A stretch of 64,000 nt of DNA, from NCBI RefSeq assembly GCF_900185015.1, contig NZ_FXYD01000004.1, forward strand, positions 186,001 to 250,000, written 5' to 3'. Shown piece after piece: positions 8,886 through 17,387 of the stretch (within the stretch, counting starts at the first letter, position 1; each line of letters begins with the position of its first letter). Source of the stretch: Octadecabacter ascidiaceicola (GTDB lineage: Bacteria > Pseudomonadota > Alphaproteobacteria > Rhodobacterales > Rhodobacteraceae). The position numbers were made by a program, and so were the translations under genes. The notes under the pieces were generated by a model that was not told the origin of the DNA, did no database searches, and saw nothing but the letters and a program-made list of their open reading frames with translations.

Positions 8886-9401
8886 ATGAAACAGCCACGC
8901 CCTCATAGCACCACGCGCGGATTCTCTCGTGCTGTCACCCTGATGCAAAAACGCATTCGTGGGGCGACTGAAACGCGTGGCTTCGCGCAATCGCGTGTTT
9001 TGACCCATTGGGCAGAGATTGTAGGCGAAGCGACGGCTAAAATCGCGCATCCAGTTGATGTGGGCTATGCAAAGGGCGGATTTGGCGCGACGCTCACGGT
9101 TCTAACGTCAGGCGCACAAGCGCCGATGCTTGAGATGCAGAAAGAGCAGATTCGCGAAAAGGTGAACGCGTGCTATGGCTACAATGCGATTGCACGCATT
9201 CGTATCACGCAGACCGCGGCAACGGGGTTTGCTGAAGGGCAGCTGGCGTTTGACCACGGCCCTAAGGCACTGCGCGGCCCGAAACCGGAAGCTCAGGCGG
9301 CGGCCAAAGACCTTGCCGAACCTGTTGAAAACGAAGATCTGCGCTCTGCCCTCGCGGCGTTGGGTGCAAACGTAATTAGTAAACGTCCTACAAAGACATA
9401 A
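8886..9401 (+). CDS. DciA-like DUF721 protein
   Basis: A 171-residue protein resembling DUF721 (DciA-related) proteins: the LTHWAEIVGEATAKIAHPV core, a strand-rich middle (GATLTVLTSGAQAPMLEM) and a helix resembling IREKVNACYGYNAIARIRI. DciA proteins in many bacteria assist loading of the replicative helicase DnaB; whether this one does is not shown. The charged tail (~125-171) appears disordered. The order mutY / DUF721 / DsbA-like is, as I recall, common in alphaproteobacteria, where smc often follows. The assignment rests on pattern resemblance. Confidence 0.78.
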   Translation: MKQPRPHSTTRGFSRAVTLMQKRIRGATETRGFAQSRVLTHWAEIVGEATAKIAHPVDVGYAKGGFGATLTVLTSGAQAPMLEMQKEQIREKVNACYGYNAIARIRITQTAATGFAEGQLAFDHGPKALRGPKPEAQAAAKDLAEPVENEDLRSALAALGANVISKRPTKT

Positions 9402-9425
9402 ATTTCAGACCTGAAAGAAGACCCG

Positions 9426-10091
9426 ATGAACAAATCTGTCCTTACATCCGTTGCTGCTGTTGCCATTGTCGCCGTTGCTGGTGGCGCATGGTTTATGAAC
9501 CGCTCAGCGGCAAACGCTGAAACGGCGAGCATTGTCGCCCCTGATGTCGCGAATGAATTTGATGTCGTTGAAATGATCCAGGGCAATCCGGACTCTGCGG
9601 TTCAGGTTGTTGAGTACGCGTCTTTCACGTGCCCACATTGTGCGACATTTCATGCGAACCAGTACCCGCAGATCAAAGAGAACTACATTGATACAGGTTT
9701 GATTGGTTTCACTTACCGTGAAGTCTATTTTGACCAGCCGGGACTTTGGGCGTCCATGGTTGCCCGTTGTGGCGGCGAGATGCGTTTTTTCGGGATTACA
9801 AACCTGATCTTTGAAAACCAACAGGATTGGGCGCGTCAGGCTGATGGCGCAGCAATTGCAGACGCTTTACGCAATATCGGTAAGGTCGCAGGCCTGACCG
9901 ACGAAGAACTCGACGTTTGCATGACGGATGCGGAACAGGCGCAAACGCTTATGGGGTGGTATCGTGCGAATGGCGATGCGGACAACGTGCAGGGTACACC
10001 GACATTCCGCATCAACGGCGAAGAATACTCCAACATGAGTTACGAAGACTTTGCAACGGTTCTTGACGAAAAGCTGGCTGAAGCAAACTGA
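9426..10091 (+). CDS. DsbA-family thiol-disulfide oxidoreductase
   Basis: A periplasmic thioredoxin-fold protein of 221 residues. An N-terminal hydrophobic segment (~8-24) acts as a signal anchor or signal peptide. The active site CPHC is at 69-72 in SFTCPHCATFH, and the cis-proline loop is GTPTF (~192-196). The helical insertion contains ARCGG and DVCMTD cysteines. The architecture fits the Thioredoxin_4 / BdbD-like branch rather than E. coli DsbA. GAAAGAAG lies ahead of the ATG. The stop overlaps the next start by one base (TGATG), so the CoA-transferase is translationally coupled to it. Confidence 0.9.
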   Translation: MNKSVLTSVAAVAIVAVAGGAWFMNRSAANAETASIVAPDVANEFDVVEMIQGNPDSAVQVVEYASFTCPHCATFHANQYPQIKENYIDTGLIGFTYREVYFDQPGLWASMVARCGGEMRFFGITNLIFENQQDWARQADGAAIADALRNIGKVAGLTDEELDVCMTDAEQAQTLMGWYRANGDADNVQGTPTFRINGEEYSNMSYEDFATVLDEKLAEAN

Positions 10092-11215
10092 TGACACCTC
10101 TGGCTGGCCTGAAGGTCGTTGAATTGGCCCGTATTCTGGCGGGCCCTTGGGCTGGCCAGCTGCTTGCCGATATGGGTGCAGAAGTCGTTAAGGTGGAAGC
10201 ACCCAGCGGTGATGATACGCGCACATGGGGCCCTCCGTTCATTGAGCATAAGGGTGAGACTTCGGCAGCATATTTCCACGGCTGTAACCGTGGGAAAAAG
10301 TCGGTTGTGATTGATTTTCGAACCGATGACGGCAAGGCTGAGCTGCTTTCGCTCCTTAGTGATGCGGACGTCATTATCGAAAACTTCAAAGTCGGCGGAC
10401 TAGCGAAATACGGGTTGGACTTTGCGACCCTCAAGCAAAGCCACCCGCGCCTGATCTACTGTTCAATCACTGGTTTCGGCCAAGACGGGCCTTATGCGGA
10501 GCGTGCGGGTTATGACTACATCATTCAAGGAATGTCCGGCTTAATGTCAGTCACCGGAGAACCCGACGGCCAGCCGCAGAAAGTCGGTGTTGCCGTGACT
10601 GATATCTTTACCGGTCTATATGCGAGCAATGCAATTCTGGCTGCCGTGCACCAACGTCATCAGACTGGTCGTGGTCAGCACATTGACCTCGCGCTTTTGG
10701 ATGTTGCGGTTGCTACGACGGCAAATCAGGCGATGAATTATTTGGCGACGGGCAAGTCGCCCGAGCGCCTTGGGAACGCACACCCGAACATCGTTCCCTA
10801 TCAAGTTTTCGAATGCGCGGATGGGCATGTGATAATCGCTGTGGGAAATGACGGACAGTTCCAGAAGTTCTGTACCGTGTTGAGTGTCGAAGACCTGGCC
10901 GACGATCCGCGCTTTGCAACCAATCCAGCGCGCCTTGAGAACCGCGATACTCTAGTGCCTATGTTGGCTGACAAAATACGTGCGTGGACAAAGTCTGATG
11001 TCATGGGTGCCTGCGAGGCTAACGGTGTTCCTGCTGGCCCAATCAACACGTTTGAAGATGTGTTTGCTGACCCGCAGGTCATCGCGCGTGGTCTGAAGTT
11101 GGACATTGATGGTGCGCTTTCAGTGCGCCCGCCGATGCGGTTCTCGGATGGGGAATTGTCGCTAGATCGGCCTGCGCCTAAGTTAGGGCAAGACCAGGAT
11201 ATTATTGGCGAGTGA
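10091..11215 (+). CDS. CaiB/BaiF-type (family III) CoA-transferase
   Basis: Transfers CoA between carboxylic acids; the substrate cannot be read from the sequence. The 374-residue protein opens PLAGLKVVELARILAGPW, as family III enzymes do, carries RGKKSVVIDF and VGVAVTDIFTGLYA blocks, and has the likely catalytic Asp in IDLALLDVAVA (~203). It is coupled to the DsbA-like gene (stop/start TGATG), an unusual functional pairing. It converges on lpxK with a 14-base overlap of the coding ends (11202-11215). Confidence 0.9.
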   Translation: MTPLAGLKVVELARILAGPWAGQLLADMGAEVVKVEAPSGDDTRTWGPPFIEHKGETSAAYFHGCNRGKKSVVIDFRTDDGKAELLSLLSDADVIIENFKVGGLAKYGLDFATLKQSHPRLIYCSITGFGQDGPYAERAGYDYIIQGMSGLMSVTGEPDGQPQKVGVAVTDIFTGLYASNAILAAVHQRHQTGRGQHIDLALLDVAVATTANQAMNYLATGKSPERLGNAHPNIVPYQVFECADGHVIIAVGNDGQFQKFCTVLSVEDLADDPRFATNPARLENRDTLVPMLADKIRAWTKSDVMGACEANGVPAGPINTFEDVFADPQVIARGLKLDIDGALSVRPPMRFSDGELSLDRPAPKLGQDQDIIGE

Positions 11216-12188
11216 TGCCGATTTGGGCGAGTTTCTCGTCAAGCGGCGTCCAATCCGCAATGGACAAGCGCACGGGTAAAACTGATACTTTTGGTCGGAA
11301 CGCATCCGGTAGGCGCACGGAATCTTTTTCAGTCGTGACGAGGTTTAGTCCGCGTGCTTTCGCTTCGGTCTCTAACCGCGTCAGCAACGCTTCGGTGAAC
11401 GGTTGGTGATCATCCAGTGCTTCACCACGCACAACGTCCGCGCCCAATCCTTTAAGCGTCGCGAAGAATTTTTCAGGGTGGCCAATTCCTGCAAAGGCAA
11501 GCACGCGTTGTCCCTTCCACGGCATGCCGGTTGGCAGCGCATCAAGTTGGCCATTCAGTCGCGCACAATTTGACGGCAGTGAAGGTTGGAACGACTTGCG
11601 CGCGCGCTCGGGCCCGATCACGAGCATCGCATCCGCGCGCGCAAGCCCACGATTGGCGAATTCTCGTAGTGGACCTGCAGGTAAAACACGACCATTGCCA
11701 AACCCTTTGACGGCATCAACCGTCACGATGCTGAGGTCTTTAAAAACACTTGGGTTCTGAAAGCCGTCGTCAAGGAGGATCACAGATGCGCCGGCGCTTT
11801 CGGCTGCCTTAACCCCAAGTGCCCGGTCCTTTGACACCCAAGTTGGTGCAAATTCAGTGAGGAGAAGGGGTTCGTCCCCAACATCATTCGCGTCGTGATT
11901 AGCTGGAGAAACCTGTACCGGCCCAGCAAGTGAGCCACCGTATCCGCGACTAACGATATGGGGGGTCTGGCCCATCTCAACCAACTTTTGGGTCAGGGCA
12001 ATTGCAGTCGGTGTTTTGCCAGTGCCCCCAGCGTTGATATTACCGATGCAGATGACGGGAACCGAGGCGCGATGTTTCGGGTCTTGCGCAACACGTCGTG
12101 CAGTTGCGGCAGCATAGATCGCCCCGATAGGAGCAAGCAGAACCGAAAGCAGGCTATTGTCGCGATACCAAAACAGTGGCGGTCTCAT
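11202..12188 (-). CDS. lpxK: tetraacyldisaccharide 4'-kinase
   Basis: Phosphorylates the 4'-position of the lipid A disaccharide at the inner membrane. The 328-residue protein carries the P-loop GNINAGGTGKTPTAIAL, the VSRGYGG block, GDEPLLL and the ILLDDGFQN motif, all LpxK hallmarks. The start overlaps the end of waaA by four bases (12185-12188), so the two lipid A/Kdo enzymes are coupled. It is the last gene of a five-gene minus-strand run. Confidence 0.95.
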   Translation of the reverse strand: MRPPLFWYRDNSLLSVLLAPIGAIYAAATARRVAQDPKHRASVPVICIGNINAGGTGKTPTAIALTQKLVEMGQTPHIVSRGYGGSLAGPVQVSPANHDANDVGDEPLLLTEFAPTWVSKDRALGVKAAESAGASVILLDDGFQNPSVFKDLSIVTVDAVKGFGNGRVLPAGPLREFANRGLARADAMLVIGPERARKSFQPSLPSNCARLNGQLDALPTGMPWKGQRVLAFAGIGHPEKFFATLKGLGADVVRGEALDDHQPFTEALLTRLETEAKARGLNLVTTEKDSVRLPDAFRPKVSVLPVRLSIADWTPLDEKLAQIGITRQ

Positions 12189-13309
12189 AGTGTGCCCTTA
12201 ACGGTTTCAAATTGCGTGGCCGCTTCTTGCATTAGATCATTAATGATCTCGGCGTTCTGCGTGATCTCCGACCATCCGGCCATTGCCATTCTTGCAGTTT
12301 GTTCTGGCGAGATCAAAGCACCCACTGCAATTCCAAGTTCGCCAGCAGTTCGGACTTCACGACAGGCCTGTGCATCAGAAAGACGGGTGTAACGTGCACC
12401 GTGGGGTTTTTTGCGCGGACCGTGAATGATCGCTGAACCTAATACGATTGGCTCGAATGGAGACGCAGCACCGCCCGCGCTAAACGTTCCGCCCATAAAG
12501 GTGAGCGGAGTAATGCGATACCACAAGCCAAGTTCGCCATTGATGTCTGCGACATATGCTTGTTGTTCCGGCAACGGGTTGTCGCCTTGCGAGCGCACAC
12601 CAACCTTCAAGCCAGCTTCGCGCAGGGTTTCGGCAACTTGTTGGCCGCTTTCGAGGTCGCGAGGCGTTATGATCAACAACAATCGATAGTTCTTCCGACT
12701 GGCCGCCAATTGTGCTGCGGCCATGTGCTTAACCTCACTCGAAACCACGTCAGCCGCGAACCAGAAGGGGCGCGTCCCTAACGTTTCCACGATAACGGTT
12801 AGTTCATTTTGGTCATGGGGAAGCGCAATGGGTTCTTCTAGGATTGGGCCGGTCGCTGTGACTTTGTCACGCGAGACACCACCACGTATAAGGCGCGTCG
12901 CAGTGGCACCATCCGCCGTAAGTATGCGTGAAAACGGCATCGCTGCGTTGCGCGACGCACCTGGCAACCAACGTGACCCACCTGAGAACAAGGTGCTAAC
13001 GCGCGCGTTTATTAAGGTTGCGTTGATCTTGTTTCTCGCGACGAGCCGCAGAAGCGCCGAACGGATCGGGCCGCCATTCCAGACGAGGAACTTTGGTTGC
13101 CACTTCGCAAGAAAATCGCGTGCCTTGGCCGGTGTGTCGGGCGGAATTTTCTCAACGTTGACGCCATCGGGTACATTGGAAAATGATGATAGGATATCCG
13201 CTTCGGCCGTGATCAGAACGTCGTTGTGATCCAGAAATCGCGTTGCGAGTGAAAGGGTTGCGGCAACTTCACCTGCTTCACCGCAATGAACCCAGATCAC
13301 CGCCCCCAA
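12185..13309 (-). CDS. waaA: 3-deoxy-D-manno-octulosonic acid (Kdo) transferase, short form
   Basis: Adds Kdo to lipid A precursor. The 374-residue protein has a GT-B fold with the N-terminal catalytic-acid loop HCGEAGEV (SVGE in most WaaA), FVWNGGP, and the C-terminal nucleotide-binding blocks (GPILEEPIALP, PLTFMGGTFSAGGAASPFEP). Usual WaaA is ~420-430 residues and begins with a membrane anchor plus a short cytoplasmic segment; both are absent here, since the protein starts right at the first Rossmann strand. The stop of the DUF4170 gene lies only six bases upstream. It is coupled to lpxK. Confidence 0.88.
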   Translation of the reverse strand: MGAVIWVHCGEAGEVAATLSLATRFLDHNDVLITAEADILSSFSNVPDGVNVEKIPPDTPAKARDFLAKWQPKFLVWNGGPIRSALLRLVARNKINATLINARVSTLFSGGSRWLPGASRNAAMPFSRILTADGATATRLIRGGVSRDKVTATGPILEEPIALPHDQNELTVIVETLGTRPFWFAADVVSSEVKHMAAAQLAASRKNYRLLLIITPRDLESGQQVAETLREAGLKVGVRSQGDNPLPEQQAYVADINGELGLWYRITPLTFMGGTFSAGGAASPFEPIVLGSAIIHGPRKKPHGARYTRLSDAQACREVRTAGELGIAVGALISPEQTARMAMAGWSEITQNAEIINDLMQEAATQFETVKGTL

Positions 13310-13315
13310 TCCCGT

Positions 13316-13558
13316 TTAGCCGAGTTCTTCGGTCGAGGACGCTTCGACGCCTTCTTCGCGCAAGCGGTGAATATGCGCGATGAAGTAACGCATGTGCGCG
13401 TTGTCGACGGTCTTTTGCGCTTCAGATTTCCAAGCGTTGAATGCTGTTTCGTAGTTGGGGAACATGCCAACGATGTGAATGTCATCGACATCCTTAAAGG
13501 CATTCTTGGTTGGGTCGATAAGTTCGCCACCAAAGACGAGGTGAAGACGCTGGGACAT
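13316..13558 (-). CDS. DUF4170 protein
   Basis: An 80-residue protein resembling DUF4170: starts MSQRLHLVFGGEL, has DDIHIVGMFPNYETAFNAWK and an AHMRYFIAHIHRL helix. I chose ATG at 13558, matching the family N-terminus and preceded by AGGTG; an upstream in-frame ATG would add six residues. The function is unknown. Its constant position next to Kdo transferase genes in this bacterial group suggests an envelope link, which is an inference. Confidence 0.85.
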   Translation of the reverse strand: MSQRLHLVFGGELIDPTKNAFKDVDDIHIVGMFPNYETAFNAWKSEAQKTVDNAHMRYFIAHIHRLREEGVEASSTEELG

Positions 13559-13624
13559 AGGGCACCTGTGGGTCAAATAACGTTGTCGCGACCCTATGGC
13601 TTGGGGCGCGAATGGTAAAGCAGA

Positions 13625-14395
13625 TCAGGCGAGGGCTTCGATAAGAGCTGCGTGAATTCCACCTGCTGCAACTGTGCCATTAATCTGCGGGTGTGGATTG
13701 TTGAAAACTGCTGTCTTACCGGCTTGATCGCTTGCTGTGCCGCCTGCCTCTGAGACGATTAACATGCCAGCGGCAACATCCCATTCCCACGTCGGGCGCA
13801 GCGTAAGCATTCCATCAAAGCGCCCCTCGCCAACAAGTGCGAGGCGATAGGCAAGTGAAGATCGGAATGCGCGTTTGAAGGGCGGAGCCGTATTTGCCCA
13901 ATATTTCGAGTCCAAATTTGGCTTTGAGGACAGCACTGTTGCGGTGTCGATTGGTTTGTCCTGTAAGGCCATGAGTGGGACGCCGTTGAGAGTAGCGCCG
14001 CCACCCAGTGTCGCGGTGTACATTGCGTCTCGCATAGGGACGTAAACGACTGCTGAGGTGACAACGCCATTTTCGGAAATCGCCAAAGAATGCGCCCAGT
14101 CTTTGCTGCCTTCGATGAACGCGCGCGTGCCATCAATGGGGTCGATGATGAACTGGCGGTCCGTCTTAAGGCGGGCATCGTTGTCTTCGGTTTCCTCCGA
14201 CAACCATCCGTAGTCAGACCGTGCGGCTTGTAGATCGGCGGAAAGCTGACGGTTCACGTGGAGATCGGCTTCGGTGACAGGGCCTTGGCCGCCTGATTTT
14301 TCCCACACCTCGGGCGAGGCATTGAAATAACCGCGCGCGATTTCGCCGGATGCCCGCGCCGCGTTGATCAGCAGGGAGAGATCCGGATTAGGCAC
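13625..14395 (-). CDS. cysQ: inositol monophosphatase family, CysQ-like 3'(2'),5'-bisphosphate nucleotidase
   Basis: The 256-residue protein has the lithium-sensitive metal-binding motifs of the family: SEETEDN (first acidic site), DPIDGTRAFI (second) and WEWDVAAG (third). The KDWAHSLAI stretch after DPIDGT and the overall length favour CysQ (3'-phosphoadenosine-5'-phosphate turnover) over true inositol phosphatase, but the two are hard to split by eye. The start overlaps the end of pmbA by eight bases, so it is translationally coupled. Confidence 0.85.
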   Translation of the reverse strand: MPNPDLSLLINAARASGEIARGYFNASPEVWEKSGGQGPVTEADLHVNRQLSADLQAARSDYGWLSEETEDNDARLKTDRQFIIDPIDGTRAFIEGSKDWAHSLAISENGVVTSAVVYVPMRDAMYTATLGGGATLNGVPLMALQDKPIDTATVLSSKPNLDSKYWANTAPPFKRAFRSSLAYRLALVGEGRFDGMLTLRPTWEWDVAAGMLIVSEAGGTASDQAGKTAVFNNPHPQINGTVAAGGIHAALIEALA

Positions 14396-15734
14396 CAGCG
14401 AGCGTCATCCCGTCGATCATCAAAGATGGAATGACCCGACTGATATGTGTTCGAGCATCATTCGCTGGAATGATCCGCGCGAGCATGTCGTGCAGATTTC
14501 CAGCGACGGTGCATTCGTTCACGGGGTAAGCGATTTCGCCGTTCTCGATCCAGAAACCAGACGCGCCGCGCGAATAGTCGCCGGTGTTGGGGTTGATTGT
14601 TGAACCGATCATTGAGGTGATGAGCAGCCCTGTGCCCATGTCTTTCATGATGTCGGTTGGGCTTTGGGTGCCTTGCGACAATGTCAGGTGTGAAACAGAC
14701 GGGGACGGTGGGCCAGATGTGCCGCGCGATGCAGAGCCAGTGCTTTGCAAGCCAAGTTTATGGGCAGTGGCGAGGTCCATTGTCCAGCCGGTGAGCACGC
14801 CATCGTCAATGATCTTGCGTTCAGCCGTTGGCAATCCCTCACCATCAAACAAACGCGATCCGGCGACGCGGGCGCGGTGTGGGGTTTCGATGAGGTCCAT
14901 ACCCTTTGGGAGTACCTGTTTTCCGTCTTTTCCAAGCAGCCACGACGATCCACGTGCGATCATCGCGCCGTTACTGGCCGATATAAGATGTCCGACTAAG
15001 GATGATGCAATGCGCTCGTCAAACAACACCGGATAGGTGCCGGTTTGAGGTTTGCGAGCGCCATGGCGTACAACTGCGCGTTCACCTGCGATACGACCAA
15101 TTTCAGCCGCGTCTCTCATGTCAGACCGATGGATGCGGCTGTCGAAATCGTAGTCACGTTCCATCCCAGTTCCGGTTCCTGAGATGGCAACAGAACTCAG
15201 GGAATGGCCTGTGCTTTCGGAGCCACCTGAGAAACCGTTGGAGGTCGCTAAATGGGCCTGACGGCGACCATAGGTTGCCGATGTAGATTGAACCTGCGCA
15301 ACGCCCTCAACGGCCATTGCTGCAGCCTCGGCGATGCGGGCCTGTTCTTCCAACCACTTTGGATCAGGCTCATCACCTGCATCAATTAGGTCCAAGCGCG
15401 TTGCGTCAATATCTGTGGCAAGCTGGCTTACATCCGCAATTCCGGCGTGCGGATCTTCGGGTGCCTCGTTCGCCATTGCAACGGCGCGCGCGGCCATTTC
15501 ATCTACAGTGCGATCGCTTGTGTTGGACGCCGACACATTGGCAGAACGTTGCCCGACAAAAACACGCAACCCAATGTCTGTACCTTCAGACCGTTCCGCC
15601 TGTTCAAGCACGCTATTGCGCACATCAATCGACACGGACGTGCCTGCAACGGCAACCGCATCAGCGCCATCAGCGCCCGCTGCTTTGGCAGCTTCAATCA
15701 ATCTATGTGTGAGGTCTGCAAGTGATTTGGTCAT
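14388..15734 (-). CDS. pmbA: PmbA/TldE-type protease subunit homolog
   Basis: A 448-residue protein of the TldD/PmbA (modulator of DNA gyrase) family. It shows SEGTDIGLRVFVGQRSANVS, AVVRHGARKPQTGTYPVLFDERIASSLVGH and the C-terminal NPNTGDYSRGASGFWIENGE typical of PmbA. As expected for the TldE partner it lacks the HEXXXH zinc site carried by TldD. TldD/TldE degrade unfolded or modified peptides in the cytoplasm. It is first in the minus-strand run pmbA-cysQ-DUF4170-waaA-lpxK; no tldD is present in the window. Confidence 0.93.
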   Translation of the reverse strand: MTKSLADLTHRLIEAAKAAGADGADAVAVAGTSVSIDVRNSVLEQAERSEGTDIGLRVFVGQRSANVSASNTSDRTVDEMAARAVAMANEAPEDPHAGIADVSQLATDIDATRLDLIDAGDEPDPKWLEEQARIAEAAAMAVEGVAQVQSTSATYGRRQAHLATSNGFSGGSESTGHSLSSVAISGTGTGMERDYDFDSRIHRSDMRDAAEIGRIAGERAVVRHGARKPQTGTYPVLFDERIASSLVGHLISASNGAMIARGSSWLLGKDGKQVLPKGMDLIETPHRARVAGSRLFDGEGLPTAERKIIDDGVLTGWTMDLATAHKLGLQSTGSASRGTSGPPSPSVSHLTLSQGTQSPTDIMKDMGTGLLITSMIGSTINPNTGDYSRGASGFWIENGEIAYPVNECTVAGNLHDMLARIIPANDARTHISRVIPSLMIDGMTLAGA

Positions 15735-15773
15735 GTGACGTCCTTTACTTGCCTCAGGACGTAATGTGAGACG

Positions 15774-15799
15774 AGGCGGCCCGCAAGTGCAGGCCGCCT
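15774..15799 (-). terminator. hairpin after the DUF2125 pair
   Basis: A perfect 8-bp stem (AGGCGGCC, 15774-15781, with GGCCGCCT, 15792-15799) lies between the second DUF2125 gene and pmbA. No clear T run follows on the minus strand, so it may be a weak terminator or an mRNA-stabilising hairpin. Confidence 0.5.
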
Positions 15800-15809
15800 T
15801 GAATTGTTG

Positions 15810-17315
15810 TTATTGGAGACGTTGACCGTTGGCCAACACGTGGCCTTCGCTGTTCACTTCAAGAACAGTTTCCAGCATGTCGTCACCCACTGGCGTTGCG
15901 AACATGCCCATCATCATGCGTGGCATCATCAGGTCTTCTTCGGGGATGAGGCCCATTGCAACTAGCTTATCCATCAGTGCGTTCGCACCAGTCAGGTTCA
16001 CGGTTACAGTTCCTTCCGGGCGGGCGATGCCGGGGATTGTTTGGAAGTCGGTCCAATCAAATGTCATCGAGCCCGTAGCAGTCGCATCAGCGCCTACAGC
16101 TGCAATGCGAAGATTTTCGATTGTCACTTCGTCTACTTCGATCGGCGGAGGCCCCATCAGGCCAGCCATCGCTGCAAAGTCGAGCAGGTCCATGCCGTTA
16201 GTACCCATCCCAGTGACGTCGAAAGAGATTTCAGCAGGATCGCGCGGCAATTGTCCTGAAGGGTCAAACATGCCCCAGATTGACTCACCGATGGTCACGT
16301 CTTTGAGGCTCGTCGCTACGCGGAAGTCTTGAGACTCATCAGATGCGTTCAAAGGTACATCGTAGTCCATTGAGAGCCCGCCGATGCCAAATGCGATCTC
16401 GCCGGGGAAAATCAGCGGATCAAGCATGGTCATTTCGAACGCACTTGCGACGCCGTTCATCGCAAGACCTTCTTCAGTGAAGGAAAGTGCGAATTCTTGA
16501 GCGCCAGTAGATGTGCGCTGTGTGTTGAACTGTTCACCGTCCAGTGTGGTTTCTGTTGAAGACGAGTTGCCCTCACCAGTGCTTTGGATAACCAAAGACA
16601 AACCGTTACGAAGCGCTTCAGATAAGTTCATGACGTCGGAGCCGCCGACTTGGAATGTCGCGTCGATTGAAGACGTCATCGGTTGGGTGGTCTGCTTGCT
16701 GCGCGACGTAACGTTGTCAACGCTGAACGTGAAGTCCGCCTCGGACGCGCCAACTACAGTTTCCGCGGTGTAAGCGATTAGGTTGCCTTCGGTCACATGA
16801 GACGTTCCACCCCAATTGGCGAGCGTCATGAACCCTTCGATTGCCATTTCCTCAAGGCCAGTCGCGCCGTCAACAGACACTTTTCCAATCTCGAAACGCA
16901 GGTTGTTGCCTTCGGACACGTAGGCAATGTCACCCGGGTTACCTGTCGCAGTTACCGTGTAACCGTCATGAGTCATTGTTGCTGTCGCGTTAAAGCTGCC
17001 TTCGCCTTCTGCACCACCTGCAAACGTGATCGTCATCGGGGACGGGTATTCGATGGTGACAGAACCGTCGCCGTTCTCGATCATCGTGACTGCATCAGTC
17101 TTGATTTGAAAGCTTGCGACGCCTGCTGGAAGAATGACATTGATTTCAGGGTTAATCAGCTGATCACCAGAAATTTCGCCACTCATTGATGCGCCCATTG
17201 ACGCGTACAATGCCTGCTGATTTGACCAAACATCTGCTGCGGTTACGTCTGCCATTGCGGGCGCTGCGAGGGCAGTGGAAAGGGCGATAAAACTCGTCGC
17301 CAAACGATACGTCAT
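15810..17315 (-). CDS. DUF2125 envelope protein (copy 2 of tandem pair)
   Basis: A 501-residue exported protein with a Sec signal (MTYRLATSFIALSTALAAPAMA) and a long beta-rich body, which I recognise as DUF2125 from its Rhodobacteraceae-like architecture. It is a tandem paralog of the gene upstream: the C-termini share GLIPEE, MMPRMM, GMFATPVGDDML and EGHxLANGQRL. The beta-strand-rich body resembles proteins that move or bind lipids at the envelope, but this is not established. It is preceded by a clear AGGAGA site and, further up, an imperfect hairpin. Function unknown. Confidence 0.85.
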   Translation of the reverse strand: MTYRLATSFIALSTALAAPAMADVTAADVWSNQQALYASMGASMSGEISGDQLINPEINVILPAGVASFQIKTDAVTMIENGDGSVTIEYPSPMTITFAGGAEGEGSFNATATMTHDGYTVTATGNPGDIAYVSEGNNLRFEIGKVSVDGATGLEEMAIEGFMTLANWGGTSHVTEGNLIAYTAETVVGASEADFTFSVDNVTSRSKQTTQPMTSSIDATFQVGGSDVMNLSEALRNGLSLVIQSTGEGNSSSTETTLDGEQFNTQRTSTGAQEFALSFTEEGLAMNGVASAFEMTMLDPLIFPGEIAFGIGGLSMDYDVPLNASDESQDFRVATSLKDVTIGESIWGMFDPSGQLPRDPAEISFDVTGMGTNGMDLLDFAAMAGLMGPPPIEVDEVTIENLRIAAVGADATATGSMTFDWTDFQTIPGIARPEGTVTVNLTGANALMDKLVAMGLIPEEDLMMPRMMMGMFATPVGDDMLETVLEVNSEGHVLANGQRLQ

Positions 17316-17329
17316 GGTTTGTCTCCTAA

Positions 17330-17364
17330 AAAGGTTCGCGGCGCCTGAACCGTTCAGACGCCGC
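17330..17364 (-). terminator. intercistronic hairpin with T run between DUF2125 genes
   Basis: On the minus strand a 12-bp stem with one mismatch (17338-17350 with 17352-17364; arms GCGGCG-x-CTGAAC) is followed within five bases by TTTTT, then the AGGAGA ribosome site of the downstream gene. It looks like a partial terminator that would set unequal expression of the two paralogs. Confidence 0.55.
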
Positions 17365-17387
17365 AGTCGCGTTACTCTTATATAATA

